The position numbers and the translations under genes were made by a program. The notes under the pieces are model-generated. The model was given only the letters and a program-made list of their open reading frames with translations. It was not told the origin of the DNA and searched no databases. From Hermatobates lingyangjiaoensis (taxonomy: Eukaryota > Arthropoda > Insecta > Hemiptera > Hermatobatidae): DNA of 64,000 bases. Location of the stretch: assembly GCA_026182355.1 (NCBI GenBank), contig JAPFBL010000596.1, forward strand, positions 62,001-126,000, given 5' to 3'. Shown here piece by piece: positions 1 through 9,099 of this stretch; the first letter of the stretch is position 1; every line of letters starts with the position of its first letter.

Positions 1-520
1 CATATGGTCTTATAGGTCAAGAGTTATAAGATTGTACAAACTACTAGTGGCGTGTTCAAAGTAGGTCAAAAAGTAAGATAAGGTCATTTTCGTGGTCATA
101 TGGTCTTATAGGTCAAGAGTTATAAGATGTACGAACTACTAGTAGTCAGATGTCTCCAAAGTAGGTCAAAAAGTAAGATAAGGTCATTTTCTTGGTCATA
201 TGGCCTTATAGGTCAAGATTTATAAGATTGTACAAACTACTAGTAGTGTCTCCAGAGTAGGTCAACAAGTAAGATAAGGTCATTTTCGTGGTCATATGGT
301 CTTATAGGTCAAGAGTTATAAGATTGTACAAACTGTTAGTAGTATCTCCAAAGTAGGTCAAAGAGTAAGATAAGGTCATTTTCGTGGTCATATGGTCTTA
401 TAGGTCAAGATTTATAAGATTGTACGAATTACTAGTAGTCAGATGTCTCCAAAGTAGGTCAATATGTTAGATAAGGTCATTTTCTTGGTTATATGGTCTT
501 ATAGGTTAAGAGTTATAAAC
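1..520. repeat. Tandem repeat, ~98 bp unit, about 5.5 copies
   Basis: Units start near 1, 97, 197, 293, 389 and 490, each with catatggtcttataggtcaa, then gtaggtcaa and aaggtcattttc. Each unit carries three AGGTCA-type half-sites. The array runs off the left edge. No gene is seen from here to 865. Confidence 0.9.
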
Positions 521-864
521 TGTCTTAAGGTCTTTCAACCATAACAAGTGGTCTTAGTGGGAGTTTCACTTATACTGTAAGTAACGAAATAGGTCATTGA
601 GAAGGGAGGAAGACAAGAGGGGTGTTTTAAAGAGCGTAAAGGGCAAGAAAAGATAACAGAGGTCTAAGAAGTCAAAAATGAACAAAAGAGGGAAGAAGAA
701 ACAAGTAACAAACTTAACTAGTATGGTAGCTGTTTTGATTTCTTCCCATATACCTGTTTTGATCGCTGTGCACCTTAGCTTTCCAGCCATTACACCTAAA
801 GATCAAATCAGGCCGACGATTTAACGTGTTGCCCTTTTTGTCAGCTCAAAGTTTTGCCACCCAA

Positions 865-2450
865 AACTTGGGGTGTCCGAGGTGGACCTCGCGGAGGCGG
901 GCGCCACGATTCTACGTCGCGCATTAGACCAATATTTTCTAACTAATTCACGCAGTTATACCAGGGGGCGAAAAACAACAACACGACAGTTAAACCCCCG
1001 GTACAAAGGTGGCTCTATTACATCACTACCGATAAATTTACCCTCACAACAATTTACAAACGCTGGGTTGCGATGGCCCTCTTTTTTTCTTCCCATCTCG
1101 TGGTCTTCCTATATACCATTTAGCCCAAGGGTTCTCAACCTTTGTTTGCTTGTGGACCCCCTAAAAGCTACTTGTGGACCCTCATTCCCTCCGGATACTT
1201 AAAAAACATAATTATACAAATTTATAAATAAATATTTGTTTTTAGGTAAATGAATAACGTTAATTATGAAATAATTTCATTACATCTACAACGTAATGCG
1301 AAATACAACAATGTTTTTAAAACAATAACAAATTATTTCTTTATTAACATTTTATAAAGTACCCTGAAATAGAATCAATTTTGAATGTACCATAAAGAGA
1401 AGTGCAATAGAAAATTTTAAAACATTGGAACATTTTAACAAACTGACGAGGATATTGGGCCTTATATTTTAATTATGTTTGAATATTGTACGGCCAAAGC
1501 TTACTACGCTTTCATTTATTTTTGGTTTGATGATAAATTCATTTAAACTTAAAATAGAGCCCTAACCACGTGCCATGGACCTTCAGAATACTACTTTTCT
1601 AATGGACCCCCAGTAATCCTCTGTGGACCCCTGGGGGTCCGTGTGGACCACGTTGAGAACCACTGATTTAGCCTTTCGACCATTATATGGAACAAAGCAG
1701 AGCAGGTCGCGTTTACTCGCGTTTTTTTATGTTTAGCCACGCCGCGATACTCCAATAGATTCGCGAATACATTTACGATCTAGCATTCTACGGCGTGCCC
1801 AAGGTGAACTTCGCAGAGGCGGGCACCACAATTCTACGTAGCGCATTAGACCAATATTCTTCCCATATACCATTTAGCCTTTCGACCATTATATGGAACA
1901 AAGCAGAGCAGGTCGCGTTTACTTGCGTTTTTTTATGTTTAGCCACGCCGCGATACTTCAATAGATTCGCGAATACATTTACGATCTAGCATTCTACGGC
2001 GTGCCCAAGGTGGACTTCGCAGAGGTGGGCACCACGATTCTACGTCGCGCATTAGACCAATATTCTTCCCATATACCATTTAGCCTTTCGACCATTATAT
2101 GGAACAAAGCAGAGCAGGTCGCGTTTACTTGCGTTTTTTTATGTTTAGCCACGCCGCGATACTTCAATAGATTCGCGAATACATTTACGATCTAGCATTC
2201 TACGGCGTGCCCAAGGTGGACTCTCGCAGAGGTGGGCACCACGATTCTACGTCGCGCATTAGACCAATATTCTTCCCATATACCATTTAGCCTTTCGACC
2301 ATTATATGGAACAAAGAAGATCAGGTCGATGTTTTTTACGTGGCGCTTTTTAGCCACGCCGTGATACTCCCAACAGATTTGCAAATTACATTCGCGATCT
2401 TGCATTCCACGGCGTGCCCAAGGTGGACCTCGCGAAGGCAGGCGTGTTCA
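865..2450 (+). repeat. Tandem repeat, ~206 bp unit, split by a hAT MITE
   Basis: Units carry gtgcccaaggtggacttcgc, then gcgcattagaccaatattc and accatttagcctttcgacc. Full units begin near 1793, 1999 and 2206; a partial unit at 865-945 lies before the MITE at 1126-1665. ORFs of about 64 residues recur per unit but are products of the repeat. A diverged single relative occurs at 60241-60731. Confidence 0.85.
1126..1665. mobile_element. hAT-type MITE, 540 bp, TSD atttagcc
   Basis: The ends are caagggttctcaacc and the inverse ggttctcaacg (gttgagaaccactg at the right). An exact 8-bp duplication atttagcc flanks it at 1118-1125 and 1666-1673. The duplicated target is part of the 206-bp repeat, so the element landed in that array. 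It has no coding capacity. Confidence 0.88.
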
Positions 2451-2552
2451 CGACAGACATAACACCAAACAAAAATGTTAAAATAATACATAAAAACAAA
2501 GCATTGAATCAAATATCACTTCTTTCTATCATCAAAAATATTACTGGTTACC

Positions 2553-2800
2553 TTATTTGGACTTCGCTAATCTGGGATAAGGAGCTTTCATCATCCTTGC
2601 AATCGTATAGACGAATTGTTTGAAAGCAGGTACTGTTTTGCCTTCAAATGCATCGGCGTACAAATCTTCTACGAATCGTCTTGTTTTCATTTCAAGATTG
2701 AACCTTAGTGCAGCATTCAAGGTGCAAACTTCCAAAACATGTTGAACGGTTTCAGTACCTTCCCCAAAAGCGACAGGTAGGATCATACAGTTTCTTAAAA
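2553..2800 (-). pseudogene. Possible LINE C-terminal fragment
   Basis: On the minus strand the reading frame gives FGEGTETVQHVLEVC followed by a charged tail, similar to the ET..H.L..C zinc-knuckle-like end of non-LTR retrotransposon ORF2. It is short and fused in frame to an unrelated tandem repeat. I cannot assign a clade. Confidence 0.35.
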
Positions 2801-2829
2801 CGGTATAAATAACCTGTAAAAATCTGCAC

Positions 2830-3145
2830 CATTTAGTGATCAATATATGTGGCTTTCGAGTTCTAAGTCTTGAACTCACTGTAGGAAAGACACATAAGGT
2901 CCATCGATCAGTAGCACCACCAGTAGCACATCCATCGCTCAATATATGTGGCTTTCGAGTTCTAAGTATTGAACTCACTTTAGGAAAGAAACATAAGGTC
3001 CATCGGCCAGTAGCACCACCAGTGGCACATTCATCGCTCAATATATGTGGCTTTCGAGTTCTAAGTCTTGAACTCACTGTAGGAAAGAAGCATAAGGTCC
3101 ATCGACCAGTAGCACATCCAGTAGCACATCGATCGCTCCTCCCAT
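2830..3145. repeat. Tandem repeat, 99 bp unit, 3 copies
   Basis: Units begin near 2842, 2941 and 3040 with aatatatgtggctttcgag and include cataaggtccatcg. The period is 99, a multiple of three, so open frames appear on both strands without implying a gene. Confidence 0.9.
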
Positions 3146-3899
3146 AGGTTCATCGCCCTTACTAGTAGCTGTCAACCTTTGCAGGCAAAGCTATTGTTCT
3201 CATCAGTTATGAATCTAACTAGACTAAACCACTACTAATGTTAGTGAAGAAAATTTATTACATCTTATCACAAAACATTTATTTCCCTATGATGAGTAAG
3301 TACTACACAATAACTGTTTGCCTAGCTCCAACGACCAACGAATATAACCGCTGCACTATAGTGCACGTCGTAACTAGCAGTTCCAGACCAGAGGCCTTCT
3401 ACTGCTTGCTTACTGTGCTACTATAACTTGGAATGTCAGTAATTTATGTCGGATATTAAGTTAGTATGTACAGTAATGATGTCGTATTCATGGTCATGTG
3501 GTCATGTTGAGGTCATGGTTTTCAATGTTTTTAGTCATCAGTTGGAAAAATAGTCAGATAGTCAGTGGATGAAGTAATTGTTTAGTGAGACTGAGGAAGG
3601 TTGGTGGCAGGATTGAGAGTTTGTACAAGGAGGTTTGGATGAGTAGATAGTTTGTTGTTGCCTTCATTGATAGTAAGTCGATTGATGTAACTATCTATGG
3701 ATGCCTAGCTCGTGAGTTTCTAATATTTATAGTATCGTCAGAGTCCAAAACCCAACTGATGGGATCAGTTGGATTTTTGACTCTGACGAAGACCACTTGT
3801 TACGCTTGAAAAATCTTAGTCTTGTTTTCCCATTTTCTTATTGTGCTTTGATCATTGATTGTTATTTCACGTGTTTATGTCAAATCTTTTTACATCGAT

Positions 3900-4410
3900 A
3901 AGTAGGAATGGTCAAAATTTGATTCATATTTAGTGATGAATCACTAGCCAGTTTTTGGAACAATTGATTCCCGAATTTTCCTGCTATTGCAAAAGTAGCA
4001 CTTCACACATTGCTGGCATTTCCCATTACCTACTCATGTGAACCTTGATTCTTCCCTTTAAACTGCCAGAGAATCCAAATACCGAAGTAGAGTTAATCCT
4101 GGGGCTAACTTGAGAATCAAACTCTCAACTATAAAGCCAAAAATGATTACAAAACAAACTCTGTGATATGCACTTGTGGAATATACCACATGAAAATTAA
4201 AATCTTTTAGTTTTGAATTTTATTTATTCGAAGAATACACATTGCAGTAATATTACTTTTTTAATTGTTTTTAAACATATATACTATTTATAAAAGCACT
4301 TGAAAATAATTATATTACGATTGTATAAAATCATTAGAATCTGGGGTTCCCGGGAAAGTTAGTGGAACCAAAAAGGGTTCCCTGTCGAAAAAATTTGAAA
4401 AACTCTGCTC
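3900..4410. repeat. Dispersed hAT-derived repeat
   Basis: The same sequence, diverged, is at 28406-28942 and inverse at 33535-33960. It contains cactagccagtttttgg and, near the end, ttcccgggaaagtt. The copy at 27789-28942 shows hAT-like ends and a target duplication. Confidence 0.65.
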
Positions 4411-4470
4411 TAAGCTATGTATATTTTATATAACTTTGACATAGATTTTTATGTATGGCAATGTAATAAT

Positions 4471-4880
4471 GGAGGATGGTCTCCGGACTTCCTTCTCCGT
4501 ACAGGGGAAAATCCCTGAAACTCTATCGGTGGCATTTTGTCTGCTCCGGCAGAGCACCGCATAACACAGTAAGGCTATTTACTCAAGGGGGTGGCCTGGT
4601 GCCCTTGAGGCTCCGTTCATAATACAGTAACCCCTGTATCATCCATCCTTCGGCACTGATTGCATAACGCCTTAGATTGGGGCTGAGATAAAAGGAGGGG
4701 ATTTGGGGATTAGGAAGGATGGGAAACGAAAGTGGTCAGGCCCAGCCCCTGATCACCTTCTCCTCCTCTTTCGTTTGTCCCTGCATATAGCAGGTTAACA
4801 GGGTAGCCTCGTGAAGGCTGAAAGTCGGAGTTGAGTGTTAGAGGCTATTAGAGGCGCTTAATCACTCCATTACTACCCCA
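4471..4880. repeat. Dispersed 400-bp repeat, copy 1
   Basis: About 400 bases are shared with 36103-36530 in the same orientation, including ggggaaaatccctgaa and gctccggcagagcaccgcat. Base composition is more GC-rich than the surroundings. In the second copy it adjoins a LINE 3' end, so it may be part of that retrotransposon. Confidence 0.75.
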
Positions 4881-4887
4881 AATGTTA

Positions 4888-5092
4888 ACTAACTCAAGTG
4901 TGTTTAGAGTACGGATCTTTAACGGGTACCTGACATCGTACAGGCTCGGGACCGACGGCTTGACGTCCTATCTAAAGGATGATCAGATTTATTCACTTCC
5001 CGCGTGAAGAAAGCGACGACCAGAGTGGGTATTGAACCCCGTATCTACCAGTCTAGAAGAGTGCACGTAAACCACTGAACTACCCTCGCCTC
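4888..5092 (-). repeat. tRNA-derived SINE (minus strand)
   Basis: In the minus sense it has a tRNA-like head with a diverged box A (tagttcagtggttta) and box B (ggttcaatacc), then the tail seen in the other SINEs of this window (ggtcccgagcctgtacgatg and acttgagtta). Confidence 0.75.
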
Positions 5093-5640
5093 TTATAATA
5101 ATTTTTAACTTAAATCATTAAGGAATTCAGACGAGCAAACTCTTAACGCTTTCAAATATCATAAATTACTGACATTCCAAGTTATAGTAGCACAGTAATC
5201 AAGCAGTAGAAGGTTTCTGGCCTGAACTGCTACTTACTACGTGCACTATAGTGCGCGGATATAGTTGTTGGTCGCCCTCAAAAGGGAGAAAAGTTAGCCC
5301 AGTGGCAAGATACTCGTCTCTGGACGGGTGGAGACTCATCAAGTGCACTTGGTTTTCCTCTCTTATTTCTCCCGAAGACGGTTCAAACCGAAAATTAGAG
5401 ACTGTAAATGTGTGCTTTTAATTTCTCTATATTTCTTTTTCTACATTTATATAAATAAAAAGAATGTTTTTGTCTGTACATTGCTTAGAATTGATTAATT
5501 TCAAGTTTTCTTTACGTTTTATACATTAGAGAAACCAAATCCATTCTTAAAAAAATTTTATTTCGCTTTGTCCGCAAAATTTTGTCACAAATAAACTTAA
5601 GACAGTTGTGCAATCCGTAAATGTGTGGTATTTACTCATT

Positions 5641-5928
5641 CTGAGGTAAAAAGGATAAACAAACAAAAGTCTCCACACAAATGAAGTTTTATTGAACGCG
5701 TTTCGAACACTTTGTGTTCATCATCAGGAGGACACCAAGGATGTGGTGCTGACGGGTTGGTCAAGTGAAAACAAAACAGTGGACCAACAGTTGGTTGTTT
5801 TCACTGGACCAACCCGTCAAAACAACATCCTTGGTGTCTTCCTGATGATGAACACAAAGTGTTCGAAACGAGTTGAATAAAACTTCATTTGTGTGGAGAC
5901 TTTTGTTTGTTTATCAATTTTACCTCAG
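5641..5928. mobile_element. Palindromic PLE-derived element, ACGCGT family
   Basis: The arms are inverse copies from ctgaggtaaa at the left to tacctcag at the right, about 130 bases each. Each arm carries a hammerhead-like core in opposite orientation. Related single copies are near 15598, 34885, 39920 and 61830-62100. Confidence 0.8.
5695..5728 (-). ncRNA. Hammerhead-like core (ACGCGU type)
   Basis: Minus-sense order: CUGAUGA, one unpaired base, stem GAACAC/GUGUUC with loop AAA, GAAA, then the palindrome ACGCGU followed by U. These are the conserved positions of a hammerhead ribozyme with a stem III that would form between two molecules. The extra base before stem II departs from the canonical core. 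Its plus-strand mate at 5842-5874 has ACGAGU instead of ACGCGU. Confidence 0.6.
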
Positions 5929-6382
5929 AATTAAGACATATAGAAAACTGAAACTTTGACAGTAGATTTCTCTATATCTAACATAAAATATAGGCTCTAA
6001 ATTTAATGGCGAAGTTATGGACGTTTAAAGCAAAAACTATTGTCACAAGTAAACTCAGCCACCGTGAGACATAGCGAGATGAAACTTTGACACTAGATAG
6101 AAACTTTGAAACTAGATGGCACTAGTATGCCTAACTTAAAATATAGGCTCTGAATGGATTAAAAATTCAACGTAGAAGCGAAGTTATGAACCTTTAAGCT
6201 GTATTTTTCTAACTTCACAGACATGTTTATTTTGAAAACACACAGGTGTGGCAAGTAGGTATTGTTAGTTGATTTTAATTTCATTTAAGCATATGAATAC
6301 ATTACGTATTTGACATCATTGAAAAGGTGTTTCCCAGAGTTGAGGATCGTATCTCCAACGAAAAAGTGTATATATATATATA

Positions 6383-6529
6383 TGATCAAACCACAATAAG
6401 AAATGGGAAAACAAGACTAAGATCTTAGTCTAAGACTAAGATCCTTAAGACTAGGATCTTAGTCTTGTTTTCCCATTTCTTATTGTGGTTTGATCATTGA
6501 TTGTTGTTTCACGTGTTTATGTGAAATTA

Positions 6530-6568
<39 letters not shown>
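6383..6568. mobile_element. Palindromic PLE piece, AGATCT family, plus (TA)n
   Basis: The arms carry gatcaaaccacaataagaa and its inverse. The ribozyme-like hairpin is missing: the centre is a run of aagatcttagtc-type palindromes. It ends in a (TA)n run near 6534-6568. Confidence 0.75.
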
Positions 6569-6573
<5 letters not shown>

Positions 6574-6661
6574 GAATTTACAAAAGAACACATAGAAAGG
6601 AAACCAATGAACTCACTACTATATTTCGATGTCCTCGTCTTCAGGAAAAGAAGTGAATCGC
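6566..6661 (-). mobile_element. PLE piece with hammerhead-like core (AUAU type)
   Basis: In the minus sense CUGAAGA is followed by a short hairpin, GAAA, and AUAU then A (6620-6644), then GTGAGT and a T-rich stretch into (TA)n. A second copy lies at 18627-18716 between (TA)n runs. Confidence 0.6.
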
Positions 6662-6836
6662 TCCAAAGGCTGATAACGACTGACTTGGTGTTCGAACTGA
6701 AGCACTCAAACAGTGTAGCCAACTTTCGGAGGAAAGGTAGACAGGGAAGATAAAGAGATAAAAGCCAAATAAAAATTAAAAAATGAAAACATTTAACTAA
6801 AATAAAATTAAAAGCTATATATATATATATATATAT

Positions 6837-7126
6837 CAGTTCACAAACGAAGAAAAGCAACACACAGAGAAAGAGACACACTTACAAACTCAAATTTTCG
6901 GATGATCCGTCTTCAGGGCATGGTCGCCCATTCTCTCTTTTCTCCTGAAGACGGATCATCCGAAAATTTGAGTTTGTAAGTGTGTCTCTTTCTCTGTGTG
7001 TTGCTTTTCTTCGTTTGTGAACTGATTTGTGTCCAGTTTGGATCGTTTTTTCGAATTTTAATGAAATAACAATCAATGATCAAACCACAATAAGAAATGG
7101 GAAAACAAGACTTGTTTTCCCATTTC

Positions 7127-7130
<4 letters not shown>
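6837..7130. mobile_element. Palindromic PLE element, AATT family, and short AGATCT piece
   Basis: The palindrome 6837-7026 has ~80-base arms (aaagagacacacttacaaac and inverse). Each arm has CTGAAGA, hairpin GGA/TCC, GAAA, AATT then T, and GTAAGT about ten bases later. A short inverted piece of the AGATCT family follows at 7075-7130. Confidence 0.8.
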
Positions 7131-7163
<33 letters not shown>

Positions 7164-7335
7164 TATACTTTGGGAGCAGACCTTCTTTTAAACAAACCTC
7201 ATTAAAGATCTTGCCAACATTAAGTTTAGTATGTTTCCTACATACCTTTTCAAGGTTTCCAATGCTACCTTTCCATCTCTGTGGTATCATATAAATTAAC
7301 TCACCGATTTTTTTATCTTTAATTGTATTTTTCAT
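7131..7335 (-). pseudogene. PLE ORF N-terminal fragment ending in (TA)n
   Basis: The minus-strand ORF starts at 7335 and reads MKNTIKDKKIGELIYMIPQR, then ends FNEVCLKEGLLPKYTNIY, after which (TA)n codes for alternating Ile-Tyr. The start lies 11 bases downstream of the hammerhead-like core at 7347-7378. The same ending recurs in several other fragments here. I link it to PLEs because a GIY-YIG tail lies on the same strand just upstream (7571-7785). Confidence 0.65.
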
Positions 7336-7346
7336 ATTACATTTCC

Positions 7347-7378
7347 GACGTTTCGGTCTACGTTGACCATTCTCAAGG
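7347..7378 (-). ncRNA. Hammerhead-like core (ACGU type) at a PLE ORF start
   Basis: Minus sense: CUUGAGAA, stem GGUC/GACC, GAAA, ACGU then C, so the predicted cleavage triplet is GUC. The 5' catalytic box has an extra U compared with CUGANGA. The ORF start follows directly. Confidence 0.5.
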
Positions 7379-7570
7379 ATTCTATATACAAGGTTTTTTT
7401 AACAATTCTAATAAATACTTATTTACAATGACAATTACATCACTTCTATCAATCATAACTAATAATAAAATGTACTTTTAAAAAACACTACCTTAATAAA
7501 CATGAGTAACAGGTTTGCTACAAAATTCCCTACATGAACATTTACACAACATTATTTAAATCACTATATA

Positions 7571-7785
7571 GTTATTTTTCACGAATGTAACTTTAAAATT
7601 CTGGAAAAACAACAGGACTGATCATTAAGGTTCGGCTTCTTTTCCTTTATGCATAATGATTCAATTATATGCAGCCTCGTGTGATTATTTTCTGCATATA
7701 ATACTTCAATGTTGTCTTCCAGCATTTTTCTACTTAGCCTGCTTTTATGTATGTTCATTGTGTGTTCTTTCGGTCCTCCGGCTGC
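7571..7785 (-). pseudogene. PLE GIY-YIG endonuclease C-terminal fragment
   Basis: A clean minus-strand frame reads GGPKEHTMNIHKSRLSRKML, then NNHTRLHIIESLCIKEKKP and NLNDQ before a stop near 7571. This is the C-terminal half of the GIY-YIG nuclease domain of Penelope-like retroelements (H.T.LTRKML, L.ILEALLI...P.IN.Q). It is cut at its 5' side by (TA)n (7786-7812) and followed in sense by about 190 bases of 3' UTR, the hammerhead-like core and a new ORF start. Confidence 0.75.
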
Positions 7786-7976
7786 GATATATATATATAT
7801 ATATATATATATGAGTAGTTATGAAAAGGAAAGTTTGGACCAGTTGATTTTGTTATTCCCCGAGCAACTGAGAAGAGCCTGTAGGACATTAGAGAAACTC
7901 TCTAAAAAGGTAACCAAGCATGAAATTGGCATACAATTTTTAGAAACTTGTTTGCAAGAAGGATTGCTACCAACCT

Positions 7977-8026
<50 letters not shown>
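7786..8026 (+). pseudogene. PLE ORF N-terminal fragment between two (TA)n runs
   Basis: The ORF opens at 7811 (MSSYEKESLDQLILLFPEQL), continues to FLETCLQEGLLPTFT and runs into (TA)n at 7981. A (TA)n run also precedes it at 7786. It represents a PLE lineage different from its neighbours by sequence but the same in layout. Confidence 0.6.
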
Positions 8027-8028
<2 letters not shown>

Positions 8029-8151
8029 GTTTAATAACGCCCCATATTTGGCTTGCATCTGTTTCTTACACAATTTCTCCATTTTTCGGAATTCCTTCCT
8101 CGTCTCTTCATTAAAACTATAAAACTTATAACCAATATTGCCTGTCGACAT
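7983..8151 (-). pseudogene. PLE ORF N-terminal fragment
   Basis: The minus-strand ORF MSTGNIGYKFYSFNEETRKE reads to AKYGALLNI and (TA)n. Its ATG (8149-8151) lies inside the palindromic stem III of the hammerhead-like core, so cleavage would separate the start codon from the rest of the ORF. Confidence 0.55.
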
Positions 8152-8179
8152 GTTTCGAATGTACCATATTCATCATCAG
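8147..8179 (-). ncRNA. Hammerhead-like core (ACAUGU type)
   Basis: Minus sense: CUGAUGA, one base, stem GAAU/AUUC, GAAA, ACAUGU then C. The triplet before the predicted cut is GUC. It sits between a GIY-YIG fragment and the next ORF start on the same strand. Confidence 0.6.
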
Positions 8180-8334
8180 GACAATAATGAGAATAATAGT
8201 AGGATTGTTAGTTTATATATATAGAGGTGGATTACTATTGGAATGTTCACAGGACATCGCCCTGGATCACGGGGCATTATGGGGGATTAAGGTAGGGTGG
8301 TTGGACTCACCTACTGCCTGGCTAATCTGATTTG

Positions 8335-8681
8335 GCCTGTTGGAAAATAGTTTTAAAATTCCACAAGAATTATTAAGTTGGATATTTATGGCTGGCTGCT
8401 TTTCTTGAATTATTAATGCTTCTAATATTTGTAATTTAACATGGTTTCTTTCTTTAGCGATAATTTTCGTGGAGTTCTCTTGTGAGTCTTGTCTTATGGA
8501 GTGCTGTTGTATGGGATTTTGGCGCGCCGGTAGAAATGTCCATCGTAATTCTTCTTGATAATGAAGTCGTGGTCATTCCTATATATGAGCTTTTAAAGGC
8601 CTTGCAGCTCCCGATATTACATGAATACTCATATACAAGATTTCTTTCGTTTGGTTCTTTTACGCTAGGACTATTTTTCAT
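8335..8681 (-). pseudogene. PLE GIY-YIG endonuclease fragment, one frameshift
   Basis: The minus strand reads ERNLVYEYSC, SSYIGMTTTSLSRRITM and GAPKSHTTALHKTRLTREL; a frameshift near 8460 leads into KLQILEALIIQEKQPAINIQ. These are the YIG segment and C-terminal helices of the PLE nuclease. The upstream reverse transcriptase is absent, so this is a 5'-truncated copy. Confidence 0.75.
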
Positions 8682-8984
8682 TATTAAACTGCCTATTGAA
8701 GGGCTTTAGTAGTAGGTTATCAGGGTCAAACTATCCTCAGGCTTAGTACATAACATGGCTTTTTATAATACCTTTCAAGACACGTTCATCAGTTTTATAT
8801 TCATCCGTATACTGGTTCTTGTAGAATATTTTGTGGTTTGTGTCTGTCTTTAGGCTCTTATTGTCTGAGGTGAATCTATTCTCCAGGTATCGATCGTCTT
8901 AGAATGTTGTCGAAATATTTGTGCTACGTGGAAAATAAAATTTTGAACAACAGACCTGAATTAAAGCCTGCTATTTATTGTGGA

Positions 8985-8986
<2 letters not shown>

Positions 8987-9024
<38 letters not shown>
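8987..9024. repeat. (TA)n microsatellite
   Basis: Uninterrupted TA dinucleotides. A shorter TA-rich stretch follows at 9060-9100. Unlike most (TA)n runs in this window, no ribozyme-bearing element is attached. Confidence 0.95.
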
Positions 9025-9029
<5 letters not shown>

Positions 9030-9099
9030 ACAAAACTATTAAAGAACAGACTTCAATGATACATATATATATATAATAATATATATTATATAATATATT

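Larger units (their letters stand above)
3325..5278. repeat. Long inverted repeat, ~115 bp arms
   Basis: The left arm at about 3325-3451 and the right arm at about 5160-5278 are inverse copies; both hold gcactatagtgc and acttggaatgtcagtaattt. The interior holds two other repeats and a SINE. It may be a foldback-type element into which others inserted. Confidence 0.6.
5410..6340 (+). repeat. Dispersed repeat, split by a palindromic PLE copy
   Basis: Parts match the minus strand of 29980-30540, for example gtctgtacattgcttagaa and the cgaagttatg region. At 29980-30540 the repeat lies directly 3' of a LINE RNase H fragment on the same strand, so it is probably that LINE's 3' UTR. The palindrome 5641-5928 interrupts it. 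Confidence 0.6.

Noticed and set aside
5692..5880. 62-codon ORF across the palindrome
   Set aside because: It reads through both arms of the inverted repeat and encodes no known domain.
6480..6881. 133-codon minus-strand ORF with Ile-Tyr runs
   Set aside because: It crosses two (TA)n runs and several element boundaries; no single gene is supported.
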